Origin: Gracilaria domingensis
Lineage: Eukaryota; Rhodophyta; Florideophyceae; Gracilariales; Gracilariaceae
Assembly: GCA_022539475.1 (NCBI GenBank)
Contig: VCMS01000071.1
Location: forward strand, 124,001 to 188,000
Length of the DNA: 64,000 nt
Direction: 5' to 3'
The notes below the pieces were generated by a model, which was given only the letters and a program-made list of their open reading frames with translations, was not told the origin of the DNA and searched no databases. The first letter of the stretch is position 1; every line of letters begins with the position of its first letter. The position numbers and the translations under genes were made by a program. Shown here one piece after another: positions 29,608-38,554 of this stretch.

Positions 29608-31296
29608 TCAATTGGCTTCAACAGTCAACAGCATATGCATATCCATTAGATTCAGAGCTCCTCGGTACTTCTCCTCCCAAAGATGTACAGTATGCTGTCC
29701 ACACTTGTCGACAAAGTCCCAGTCCTTCCAGTATCTTCCTAGGAACTGAGTAATATGTCCAGGCATCACTTGGTACTGGGGGTAACCAAATGGAGCCTCC
29801 CATTCAAGCCGACCTCGGTCTCGATAGGGAACTCGTTCATAAGTCGTTGAAGCCGCATCCACCACCTCCTGTTCAACCAGGATGTCATTCTTCCCCCCGC
29901 GAATAACTTCGGCCATAAGAGTCGTTATATGGTGCTTCGCATGGCTGAAACATGGCCTATTATTCTCGCGCCCCAAGAACTTCCTATGCTTTGTCAGCGA
30001 TAGGCACGCCATACCCGTAGAAAAAGTTCCCGCGAACATGTCCATGACAAGATCATCCGGTCTTGTGAAGCGACATATCAACTCTTTCATCAACTCCCTG
30101 GACTTCTGCTCCGGTCTTATGTACTGCCCACCTGGTACTGAACTACCTGGCTCATGTACCTTCCATGTCAACCACTCCCCCGCTCTCGGTTTTGGCACCC
30201 GGTCAATTACATTCCTGTTAGCCGGGAAAGTAGAAGGAATGAAAGTGTTCTCCTCAAATGGAGTAAGACTGGCTTCCTCCGATGGTCGCAATCCACGATT
30301 CACCCCATGAACGGCGTACTCCGTTACGGGCTGTATCCCAAACTTCCGTGGATTCCCTCCAACATTACTTCGATCCCGGATGAACACCAGTGGATTCGCA
30401 TCCAATTTAAACGAAGGCGTGAGTTCTGGTTTACCTTCGCTTCCAGCTTCATCCTTCGTACTCGCCGTTTCCGAAAGTATCCTGTGCCAAACATGAAACT
30501 GTGCCATGGCACAGAATATAATGAAATGCCCACCTGACCGAAGCGCGGAACTTATTAAGTCAGCCGTACGGATCATGTCATCCTCACTGAAGACATCGTG
30601 AGCACTATTCCGTTTGTTCCTCTTCCTTCGAGTGTTAAAGGGAGGGTCTGTTAGGACAAGCTGTGCCTCACCCCATAAAATCTCACTCTGATTCACAAAC
30701 GTTTCGTGTGTGTGCCTTAGGTCCTTCATGTCACAGTTGTACGCTACAAAGTGTGAATTTCTCATCCCCTTCCACACCTTGTCCATATTCATTCGAAGGA
30801 GACTGGATATCCCCTTCATGGGCGGCTCAATACCAGTCTTTTGGATGTTGTAACCGGCAACCCGAGATTCATGCTCCGCAAGATTCACCGGCTTCTCGAA
30901 GTCGTCGCTATCGGAGCTCACGAGGTTCATATACTCTCGACGAGGTGGGGGTGGGGCAGACTTGGTCGAAGAAGGTTCGGCATTACCGGAAGTTTTAGGG
31001 GTTTTCGTCAGCTCAATATCAGGTTTCGCGTGAATGCCGACATGGAACCCTGCCGCATGACGCATATTCTGTATCGGTTTCCATAGCAACTCCGAAAACT
31101 TCTGAAATCGAGCAGGCAACTCACCGGAGTCAGAACCAGATACGGTATCCATCCGTATCTCCGAAAACTCTATCCAGTTCCTCATCTGATCAGCCCGTAA
31201 GCTATAGAGGCTATCGTGGGTGCATACGGTTTCGAGGTCTGTATAACCAGACTCCCGTGTCTCTAGCGCCGTATACTTCAACGTCTGCATATTCAT
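29608..31296 (-). CDS. Bacterial-type DNA amino-methyltransferase (N6-adenine/N4-cytosine class), 562 aa
   Basis: Catalytic motif IV reads LTDPPFNTR (residues about 215-223) and the S-adenosylmethionine motif I reads DMFAGTFSTGMACL (about 419-432) after a motif X-like KSRELMKELICRF stretch. The order IV, then a long variable (target-recognition) part, then X-I is that of the beta class of amino-methyltransferases (N6_N4_Mtase family). DPPF favours adenine, since cytosine-N4 enzymes usually have SPPY. The N-terminal 200 residues are unique, with a Pro-rich and acidic linker. It lies 14 bp downstream of the gene at 31311-32051, with SET sequence after its stop. Such enzymes are rare in eukaryotes, suggesting lateral origin. 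Confidence 0.82.
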   Translation of the reverse strand: MNMQTLKYTALETRESGYTDLETVCTHDSLYSLRADQMRNWIEFSEIRMDTVSGSDSGELPARFQKFSELLWKPIQNMRHAAGFHVGIHAKPDIELTKTPKTSGNAEPSSTKSAPPPPRREYMNLVSSDSDDFEKPVNLAEHESRVAGYNIQKTGIEPPMKGISSLLRMNMDKVWKGMRNSHFVAYNCDMKDLRHTHETFVNQSEILWGEAQLVLTDPPFNTRRKRNKRNSAHDVFSEDDMIRTADLISSALRSGGHFIIFCAMAQFHVWHRILSETASTKDEAGSEGKPELTPSFKLDANPLVFIRDRSNVGGNPRKFGIQPVTEYAVHGVNRGLRPSEEASLTPFEENTFIPSTFPANRNVIDRVPKPRAGEWLTWKVHEPGSSVPGGQYIRPEQKSRELMKELICRFTRPDDLVMDMFAGTFSTGMACLSLTKHRKFLGRENNRPCFSHAKHHITTLMAEVIRGGKNDILVEQEVVDAASTTYERVPYRDRGRLEWEAPFGYPQYQVMPGHITQFLGRYWKDWDFVDKCGQHTVHLWEEKYRGALNLMDMHMLLTVEAN

Positions 31297-31310
31297 GTAA
31301 ATTTATGGTT

Positions 31311-32051
31311 TCACCATATGCTGAACGTTCGTGTATCCAAGATGAGCCGCAAAACAACTCCATGCCCATACGACCTCACTGATAGCGAATCCCAGTCGAT
31401 CACAGTTGTCTTTGGAGAACGACGTAAAGTGGGTATGTACACAGATGGTGCATGGTTCAATTTTCGTTTCTTTTTCGGTTGTTTCTTCTTCATCATTCGG
31501 ATGTTGTCGTTCTCTCCCATTTTGTGGCCGAGGTATGATAAGTATATAACGACCTCAAATGGGTTCACAGCTGTTGGTGGGATGAACACTGTCGTCTTCA
31601 GAACCTGCTTTCTCCTGGTCATGAAATAACCAACCAGGCATCGCACCAGTGGGTATATACCCATATCCATAGAGAGAAGGAAAAAATCGCGGCGTCTCTG
31701 GTACTCATCCCCGTCTTTCTTGTCAAGAAGCTTCGTTACAAGATATCGTTGTTCCACAGGTTTGTTATTCACAACACTCTTTCGCAGCTGTTGCAGTGTC
31801 AAGTTCTGCAGGTTCTTGGAGTTAGTGGCCTCCTCAAACATTTTCCTTGCCTCCGGAATATCCTTATAGTTCTCGGCGCAGAACTCTATTAGCCCTCTAA
31901 ACCCCACGTCCCGTGGCCGATCAGGGCCTCCATCGCTGTTTGCCAAAGCATCGCGAAGAACCAAGACAAGTCTGACATATGCATGGAACGCCGGAGGCGG
32001 AGCACTCATGTCAATAGGCTGTATCTCCTCTCCATCATCGGTGGAATCCAT
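31311..32051 (-). CDS. Unknown protein, first gene of the leftward set (246 aa)
   Basis: The ATG at 32051 sits just inside the left arm of the palindromic region, which carries an ATTTAAAGG TATA-like box about 40 bp upstream. Residues 1-20 are acidic. Helical stretches follow (FHAYVRLVLVLRDALAN, LQQLRKSVV), then a hydrophobic strand (VFIPPTAVNPFEVVIYLSYLG) and a basic cluster KKKQPKKKRK near residue 190 that could be a nuclear-localisation signal. No known domain is recognised. The intact frame and tight spacing to the methyltransferase gene argue it is a real gene. Confidence 0.6.
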   Translation of the reverse strand: MDSTDDGEEIQPIDMSAPPPAFHAYVRLVLVLRDALANSDGGPDRPRDVGFRGLIEFCAENYKDIPEARKMFEEATNSKNLQNLTLQQLRKSVVNNKPVEQRYLVTKLLDKKDGDEYQRRRDFFLLSMDMGIYPLVRCLVGYFMTRRKQVLKTTVFIPPTAVNPFEVVIYLSYLGHKMGENDNIRMMKKKQPKKKRKLNHAPSVYIPTLRRSPKTTVIDWDSLSVRSYGHGVVLRLILDTRTFSIW

Positions 32052-32073
32052 CGCTTCAGCGCATACAACAAAG

Positions 32074-33347
32074 GCGAGCCTTTAAATGGCGACTTGCGCT
32101 GGGCACCCCCGCTTTCGGCAACTCCTCCCAGCGCGCTGCCAATCTCGTCCCTGTCCGTGTCCGCTCGGTGCGATAGCGTCGCATGTCGGCCACGTCGCGA
32201 TTCGGAGCTATTGCAAAGGTCGCGTATTGGGCTAAAAGTGGCGGATCAAGTGAGTGTGAAGCGCTAGTTTTCTCTAGTTTGATATATGTGCACGGCGTGT
32301 GCAGCGAAATCACTGCCGGAAGTGCCGGGAGGAGTGTTTGGGAGGTCTCCGGAGGGTGCCAGAATGTGGCCAGAACGTGCCCGCGGGCGGAGGGGGGGGG
32401 GGGGTTCGGTCGTGTTAGGGTAGGTACCATAACACGACCGGACACCCCCGACCGCGGGCACGTTTTGGGCGATTCTTTGAAAAATGTGCGATTTCATGCC
32501 CGCGGGCGGGGGGTTCCGGTCGTGTTAGGGTACCTACCCTAACACGACCGACCGGCCCCGCCCCCCCCCGCCCGCGGGCACGTTCTGGCAACATTCTGGC
32601 ACCCTCCGGAGACCTCCCAAAACACACCTCCCGGCACTTCCTGTACCCACTGCGTCACCTCAGTGCACCATCCCTGAAATTAGGGAGTGTCTGGAGGGTG
32701 GAGAAGACGGGATGGTGCACTGAGGTGACGCAGTGGGTACAGAAAGTGCCGGGAGGTGTGTTTTGGGAGGTCTCCGGAGGGCGCCAGAATGTGGCCAGAA
32801 CGTGCCCGAGGGCGGGGGGGGGGGGGGTGGTTTGTGTTAGGGTAGGTAACCTAACACGACCGGAACCCCCCGCCCGCGGGCAAGTTTTGGGCGATTTTTT
32901 GAAAAATGTGCGATTTTATGCCCGCGGGCGGGGGGGTCCGGTCGTGTTAGGGTACCTACTCTAACACGACCGACCCGCCCCGCCCGCGGGCATAAAATGG
33001 CCACATTCCGGCGCCTTCCCGGGACCTCCCAAAACACGCCGCCCGCAGTGATTTCGCTACACCCGGCCGCCGGTACGTTGCCGCCGCTGTCCACGTGTAT
33101 TGGCGGGAGTAGGCTGTACATGGAAGTGAATGAGTGTACTCTTGACTACTATGCAAAGCATTTGAAGAGCATGATTAGAGAGCGCGACCATTGCTCGCGT
33201 GAGTCATCATTGCGCGAACTCCACGACTCTAAAGCGTACAAGCAGCGTGCGAGCGGCCACGGACAGGACACGGACGAGACTGGCAGTGCGCTGGGAGGAG
33301 CTGCCGAAAGCGGGGGTGCCCAGCGTAAGTCGCCATTTAAGGCTCGC
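32074..33347. repeat. Nested palindrome between the two gene sets (bidirectional promoter, possible origin)
   Basis: Outer arms 32074-32167 and 33251-33347 are inverted copies (about 90 percent by eye), each with a CGCCATTTAA(A)GGCTCGC promoter-like block. Inside lie two units (32321-32638 and 32745 to about 33050), each itself palindromic. Between them, a perfect 33-bp inverted repeat (32641-32673 with 32710-32742) flanks a 36-bp spacer. Each unit has two GGTCGTGTTAGGGTA...TAACACGACC palindromes (32408, 32518, 32829, 32940), runs of 9-14 G and repeated CCCGCGGGC. No coding sequence is supported. Divergent transcription is clear from the layout; a replication or structural role is speculative. 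Confidence 0.85.
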
Positions 33348-33415
33348 ATCCGTTTTGTATCGTCCAGAGCGAGCGTATTGTTGATATACACCTTTCACTG
33401 CAATAGCTGTTCAAC

Positions 33416-34090
33416 ATGAAGCCAACTCGTGTTCGAAAGCGTACGCAAAGCGTGACTCTCGCACTCCGCGGAGCACTCGATTATTGCAAGGTGGAATGCG
33501 GTTTCTCTGCAGATGGATATTGAGAATGAAGGAAAGGTGATAGTCGGGGGAGCGTTGTGCATGAATTGGAAGTGTTCTACGCCGCGAGTTGCACGGGAAG
33601 CATTGGACTCAGGTCTTGTGGTGGTTCATAATTTCTCATCAGTCGAATGCGGTCAGACGTTCTACCTTACCGGGCGGAGGGCCCTTGGATCCTTCACAAT
33701 ATATCCAGGAATCTCCGGACGGCGCTCCTTGGATGAGAAAATGATGGAAACGGGTGGCCAAGCCAGATTCCGGCGTCCAAGCGAGGAACGGTAGCGCTAT
33801 GAGTGAGGTGATGACGCCCGAAAGCCGCACGGAGCCAATTCGGGGAAGTTCATCAACACGAGAGGATAGGCGCATCAGTAGCACCTCCGCAGGCAGGTCC
33901 GTCGTCTGTTACGAAGCGGTCTATGGAAGACGAGAGCATCCCCAGCTACGAGGACAGGTCAAACAAAGTTACCACCGCTACGAAGCNNNNNNNNNNNNNN
34001 NNNNGCATCTCCTGCCATGAATCAGACCGTCGACACAAGGGGATCTTCTGCGTCGAAAACAGACGGTTCAGCAGGGGACGGCTGTGCAAG
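33416..34090 (+). pseudogene. First rightward gene, unknown product, broken or gapped
   Basis: An ATG at 33416 (MKPTRVRKRTQSV...) sits about 80 bp after the right-arm ATTTAAGG box, and another at 33513 (MDIENEGKVIVGG...) opens a 93-codon frame. Hydrophilic Ser/Arg/Glu-rich coding-like sequence then passes through more than one frame up to an 18-base assembly gap at 33987-34004. It could be one gene with sequence errors or a decayed gene. No domain is recognised. Confidence 0.35.
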
Positions 34091-34229
34091 AGGAGGAAGA
34101 TGAGATCATGAAAGGTCCCTTCCAGACGCGGATGCGCAATCCGCGCAAGGAGCTGGTCCATCTGTACCCCAAACTGCACCAGAAACTGCGGAGCAGCAGG
34201 ACGATGACGTTGTGCTTCTGTCCGCAAGA

Positions 34230-35438
34230 ATGGCACGTTCAAGTGTTTCTGGCGAGCGGTCTGGAACACAAGGGACACCTACTCGGAGCAAGACGTACAG
34301 ACGAATTCGTCAGAAGGTACCAAAGGTGAACCTCAATCAGTACCGGATGGTTGTTGTTACTGTTGACATCACTCTGGTGGACACTCCGCCCAATTTACTC
34401 CGTGGAGTAAGTAAACGCCACGTTGAAGCCCTTGTGAAGAGTATGGAGGAGCGGGGGATATTGCAGTCGATGGGTTCTCCAGTGGTGGCCTTACAAGATG
34501 CTACTACGGGAGAGAGGGATACTGACAAGGGACGCCTAACGAAGAAGTGCTTCATTGTAGATGGTTTGCATCGTCTGAAAGCTATACAATATTTGGCAGC
34601 GACTGGTGCACCGAAGTGGAAGCGATTAGCCAAGTTTTGGCGTTGCAATCTGCTGATACGAAGAGATGGGAGGCCCATTGGGATGAAGGAATTGTTATGT
34701 GTTGCTTCGTACCTCAATGAGTCGACGAGTACCATGCGAAGGATGATGTTTGCAGACAAGATACACTCTATAGTTAGTGTGGTCGCCATTCTAATTGAAG
34801 ATGTTGAGGGGGTGACGCCGGCAGACGTGGATCCTGCAGAAGTGACAGAAGTGTTGAAGGAGAGCCAACTGATTGGGACTGTGCAAGAGCGTCAGTACCT
34901 GAGATATGCCAATGTCGCCCTGCAACTCATGTCTCGTGAGGGAATGCTGGCCCATTTCGAGGATATATGTGAGACTGTGAGTGACATAGGTCTCACACAT
35001 CTGTCCCATACTCCGCTATATGTTTTGGATGCCGAGGAGTTTTCCTTCATTCTTGATTGTCTTCAGATGTTTCTATTGAAGGGCAAGTCGACGAAGACAA
35101 AGCAATGGAAAAGCTTTGAGGAGGTTCGAGGTTTCTTTTATGATAGAGCAGTGTCTCTGTTCCGCGCGGCTAGAGCAGTGAGGAATGAACTGAACGAGGA
35201 AGAGTCCATGGAAGTGTTCCTGAAACGCGAAGTCAGTCTTTCTGCTCCATCGAATGAAGATGACGTTGAAGACCCAGACAACAACGCAGCTGTGTATCAG
35301 TTCCTTTTGGGACAAGTTGTGAACTTCAACACATTGCCGCGTGTTCGGAGCAGGACGAACTCAATTAGAACTGCCACGACTTCCGTTCAGAATCGATTGC
35401 GGACGATGCTCAAGGTAATTCCGCCCCCGCACCAGTGA
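34230..35438 (+). CDS. ParB/Srx-fold-like protein (402 aa)
   Basis: After a basic N-terminus (KTYRRIRQK), residues about 40-120 show the ParB/sulfiredoxin-fold pattern: a strand (VVVTVDITLV), a helix VSKRHVEALVKSMEERGIL and the signature FIVDGLHRLKAIQYL (about 108-122), equivalent to the G-x-HR-x2-A loop of ParB N-terminal domains that bind and hydrolyse nucleotide. The C-terminal 250 residues are helical and unrecognised, ending acidic. ParB-like domains accompany DNA-modification enzymes in phages and bacteria; in a eukaryote the gene is unusual. The start is taken at the first in-frame ATG. Its end overlaps the next frame by four bases. Confidence 0.6.
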   Translation: MARSSVSGERSGTQGTPTRSKTYRRIRQKVPKVNLNQYRMVVVTVDITLVDTPPNLLRGVSKRHVEALVKSMEERGILQSMGSPVVALQDATTGERDTDKGRLTKKCFIVDGLHRLKAIQYLAATGAPKWKRLAKFWRCNLLIRRDGRPIGMKELLCVASYLNESTSTMRRMMFADKIHSIVSVVAILIEDVEGVTPADVDPAEVTEVLKESQLIGTVQERQYLRYANVALQLMSREGMLAHFEDICETVSDIGLTHLSHTPLYVLDAEEFSFILDCLQMFLLKGKSTKTKQWKSFEEVRGFFYDRAVSLFRAARAVRNELNEEESMEVFLKREVSLSAPSNEDDVEDPDNNAAVYQFLLGQVVNFNTLPRVRSRTNSIRTATTSVQNRLRTMLKVIPPPHQ

Positions 35439-37339
35439 AGCAGTCCGTGACGAAGAGGAGGACTCCCGCTGCTGCTGCTGCAACATCTGCCAGTGAAGAA
35501 GGGGAGCCGCGAAGAAGTGCACGAGAACGGGCGCAGGTGAGTTATAGGGAAATTGAGCACGGCCGAAATCGAGGTGCCATAGAAGTTCTGGATAGCTCTG
35601 AAGAAGAACAGCGGGCTCCGCCGAGGAAGAAACGGAGAAAGACTTTCACACAACAGATGAGATCTACTCTGAACAGCATGACACCGGATGACCTGATGTC
35701 TCAACTAAATGAACATGTGCTGAGAGGAAGGTCGATGAAGGTTCAGTTCGTGGCATTGGGAGAGGGAGCGAATGCAGAGAACGCAGGCAGTTCTGCATTT
35801 GTGGATGACGAAGAGCTTCTTTCTGTGACAGTTCCACGGGTTGTCACCGTCGAGAAAGATGCTGCGCCAGACGATCAGCAAGAGACAGGTGGGGGGTCAT
35901 TTGATGACGAGTTACCTACAGCTCTTCCGGAATCTGAGGAGCACGGACTTGTTCGAGGTGACCCATATGATGGCCCACTGAACCCATCATGGTGCGGGTA
36001 TGCCAGGCTGAGACCGCAGGAATGGCAAGGGAAGAACGTAATTGAGCACAAGGACCCCTGGCTCAGAGTCATTCACTTGCCGAAGGGACATAGGTCGGAG
36101 CTGCTAAGTGTCTCGAATCTCAGAGATGTACACCATCTTGTCTTTTGGCACGCTGCAAGGGCTGAACATCGCCTACGGGCGGAGACATTTGGTATGCAGT
36201 ATCCTCGTACTCGACCGACAGGTATGGATGATGAAGAGGTGCTGTGGGTTGCTGCGAAGGAGCATGACGAATTTGGGCAAATGTTCTTCGCCCGAATGCA
36301 AGCTGAGCTAAGGCAGAATGGATATTGCGTGCTTGATGGCTTTGCGACGGATAATGGTGTCCCTAAATGGGAGGAGTTGGAAGAAGTTCGGGAGTTCGGA
36401 GATGTGTCGGGGAAGTTGGTGGACTTCTTCGAGAATGAGTATGGAGCGATGCCGGATATACGGAAAGGAGAGGAACAGAAGTCGTTTGTTCAAATAATCA
36501 ACGATGATGAAGGATGGAAGGACGGTAGCGATGGACCATTTGAGGGGAGAGTGATGTCGACACGTTGGGGTACGGTGGAGAAGCCGGAGGATAATGAGGA
36601 GCTCAGGTGGGTTGTAAGGTCGCGTGCTTTACTTGATGTTCGAATGGGTACAATTGCTGCGGCTTTGGGACTATGGGACAATGAAAGGGAAGCTGTGAAG
36701 ATGTACACTCCGAAAACTGGTGGTCGATTTCTGGGGACGACGAGAAAGTGCAAGCGCCAGACGCTGCACACCGACTTCAGTGGTCTGGTTACGAAGGAAA
36801 CAATGAATACTGGCAACCCCGGATACTTTGTAATGGCCTCTGGGAAAGAGGGCTTTCCTCTCTGGGTGAGCGCTGGAAGCCATCAACTGGTGGGGATGAA
36901 CAACCAACAGTTGCGAGTGATGTCGGAGGTGTATCCAGCGAAGAAGATAATCATCCCACCGTACTCTGTATTCGTGGGCCGTGGTGATGTGACACATGCT
37001 GGAGCAAGTGGGAAGGACAAGGTGGATAGGCCCGAGTCTATGGATTTGCTGGTTAGATACCACATGTACATGGTACCAGAGGGCTACGCACTACCTGATG
37101 CTGTTCATCGGGTGCGGGATTTCGACCCACGTTTGTCAATGGTGACGAGGAGGAGGAGGCGGAGGATGAACTGTTGTCCGATAAGGAGGGTGGGGCGGTT
37201 GACATGGACGAAGACCAAGTGGTCGTGGAGATTGGTGTGGAAGCGGACGCCGGTAGAACCGAAGTGCTCGAGAGTAGTAGTGATGACGATTTGCCATAAT
37301 GAGGCTGCGAGCGCCTCGAAGTGGATGAGAATGAGATGA
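35435..37339 (+). CDS. 2-oxoglutarate/Fe(II) dioxygenase-like protein (about 634 codons)
   Basis: The metal and cofactor residues are visible: HTD (residues about 445-447, in QTLHTDFSG), a distal His in GRGDVTHAGASG (about 521) and Arg in LLVRYHMYM (about 541), with LWVSAGSHQL and IIIPPYSVFVG strands between. This is the HxD...H...R arrangement of double-stranded beta-helix 2OG oxygenases. The N-terminal region has PPRKKRRK, NLS-like. There is no ATG near the left edge: the first is at 35657, although coding-like sequence begins earlier and overlaps the ParB-like gene. After about 37140 the frame turns Arg-rich while the +1 frame gives an acidic tail (DEEEEAEDE...SSSDDDLP), so an indel is likely. 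Substrate unknown; DNA, RNA or protein oxidation are all possible. Confidence 0.65.
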   Translation: MKQSVTKRRTPAAAAATSASEEGEPRRSARERAQVSYREIEHGRNRGAIEVLDSSEEEQRAPPRKKRRKTFTQQMRSTLNSMTPDDLMSQLNEHVLRGRSMKVQFVALGEGANAENAGSSAFVDDEELLSVTVPRVVTVEKDAAPDDQQETGGGSFDDELPTALPESEEHGLVRGDPYDGPLNPSWCGYARLRPQEWQGKNVIEHKDPWLRVIHLPKGHRSELLSVSNLRDVHHLVFWHAARAEHRLRAETFGMQYPRTRPTGMDDEEVLWVAAKEHDEFGQMFFARMQAELRQNGYCVLDGFATDNGVPKWEELEEVREFGDVSGKLVDFFENEYGAMPDIRKGEEQKSFVQIINDDEGWKDGSDGPFEGRVMSTRWGTVEKPEDNEELRWVVRSRALLDVRMGTIAAALGLWDNEREAVKMYTPKTGGRFLGTTRKCKRQTLHTDFSGLVTKETMNTGNPGYFVMASGKEGFPLWVSAGSHQLVGMNNQQLRVMSEVYPAKKIIIPPYSVFVGRGDVTHAGASGKDKVDRPESMDLLVRYHMYMVPEGYALPDAVHRVRDFDPRLSMVTRRRRRRMNCCPIRRVGRLTWTKTKWSWRLVWKRTPVEPKCSRVVVMTICHNEAASASKWMRMR

Positions 37340-37641
37340 TTAGTAAATTATGTGTGTCTTGCGAGTATTAAGAGTAGTATACTATTACAAGGCTATACAT
37401 ATGAACATAGAAAAGGTGCGGCAGGCTGGTAATTGAACAAATGTCAAACGTCTTTGGTCCAGTTGCGTCTAATTGCAACATGCCAAATGCTCGGTATCGT
37501 TAACATCATTGGTGGCACCAGTCAATTCGCAATTGAAATGTAGCGTCCTAACATTTCTGAAACTGCACTTAAGGTTGCTTTTAGGAGAAGTATGAAACTG
37601 AGAAGTTATACAGTTCCTGTCTATGCGGTACTTGTGGCAGT
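37340..37641. other. Intergenic spacer, nothing recognised
   Basis: About 300 bp of AT-rich sequence between the dioxygenase and the HAD-like gene. I looked here for an inverted copy of the transposon C left end and did not find one. Confidence 0.5.
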
Positions 37642-38502
37642 ATGGTGACTGTATCAGGAAAAATGGCAGAGGAACAGAGAGACTTGGCGGAAATTTCACC
37701 AAATACCTTGTCTAAGTTCATATATGCCAATGGTTACGGTATATTAAGTTCCGTTGATGGAACGTTGAGAAGAGAAGGAGAGTCAATTCCAGAAGAAGTT
37801 GTGAAGTGTATGAAGTTCATTGACGAACGTGTTGGTTTCGGACTTGTCACAGGGGGTGATGTGGGCGACGTGGAGGGGAAAATGGAAGGACTCGGAGACT
37901 ATAAGTTTGGTGTCTCGGCGAATCATGGAGCTTTCCTGCGTTTCTCTGACGAGAGGGAAATTAAGGGTGCATTCAATGATCACACCCTTGACCACACTGT
38001 TGACGGACTACTGTTCCTGGCAAGGGATTTGAATAGGAGGCATGGTATTGTGAATGATGATGACAAGGGGTTCGTGGAGACCAGAAGTGATAGTGGCCTT
38101 CCCAATTTCGTGTACAACAAACTGTGGCAGTGGAAAGAAGAAGTGGATTCTGCTATTGGGGACCTGTTGCAGAAGATGGATGCGTTTGTTATCTATCCCG
38201 GCGATAAAAGTTGCGAAATTGTGGACAAGCGATACACAAAAGGAAGCGGAGGAGAAAATCTTGTGGATAATGAACCGAGATTTATTGATACGGATGACGT
38301 CGTGACGTTCGGAAGTGCTTTGAGCGACGGGCCTTTGCATGAGGTAGGCGTGTACGGCGTTCACGTCAAAGAAGATTGTATCCCGGGTGGAGTACACAAC
38401 CTGTTCGAAAGCATGGAGGATGTACATTCGACAGTTATGTTGGTGGCTCTGTTGTACGGCTACGAGGAAAAGCAGCACGATAAAAACCACCAAGATTCAT
38501 AA
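37642..38502 (+). CDS. HAD-superfamily phosphatase-like protein with lost nucleophile (286 aa)
   Basis: It is clearly a paralogue of the leftward gene at 38555-39427: both share ENGYAVISDVDGTL or ANGYGILSSVDGTL, the V-KCMK(F/Y)I block, GFG(L/I)(V/A)TG, SGLPNF-x-YN, FTKNSG or YTKGSG, and FG(N/S)A-x-(N/S)DGPL. HAD enzymes need the first Asp of D-x-D as nucleophile; here it is Ser (S37-V-D39). Motif II reads TGGD instead of TGRD, and motif IV has S-D in place of N-D. The fold is probably kept but phosphatase activity is unlikely. The frame is intact, so it looks like a pseudo-enzyme rather than a decayed gene. Confidence 0.75.
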   Translation: MVTVSGKMAEEQRDLAEISPNTLSKFIYANGYGILSSVDGTLRREGESIPEEVVKCMKFIDERVGFGLVTGGDVGDVEGKMEGLGDYKFGVSANHGAFLRFSDEREIKGAFNDHTLDHTVDGLLFLARDLNRRHGIVNDDDKGFVETRSDSGLPNFVYNKLWQWKEEVDSAIGDLLQKMDAFVIYPGDKSCEIVDKRYTKGSGGENLVDNEPRFIDTDDVVTFGSALSDGPLHEVGVYGVHVKEDCIPGGVHNLFESMEDVHSTVMLVALLYGYEEKQHDKNHQDS

Positions 38503-38554
38503 AAGGGTATTGAGATATACAAGACACTTTTATTACTGAGATCTCATATCATAG

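Noticed and set aside
32408-32971. Telomere-type TTAGGG repeats
   Set aside because: TTAGGG occurs once per palindrome, not in tandem, so it is part of the palindromic motif rather than an internal telomere tract.
35411-35434. A 21-nt intron (GTAATT...CACCAG) joining the ParB-like and dioxygenase frames
   Set aside because: Far shorter than the 69-nt intron seen elsewhere and below the usual spliceosomal minimum. A small overlap of two genes or a frame error is simpler.
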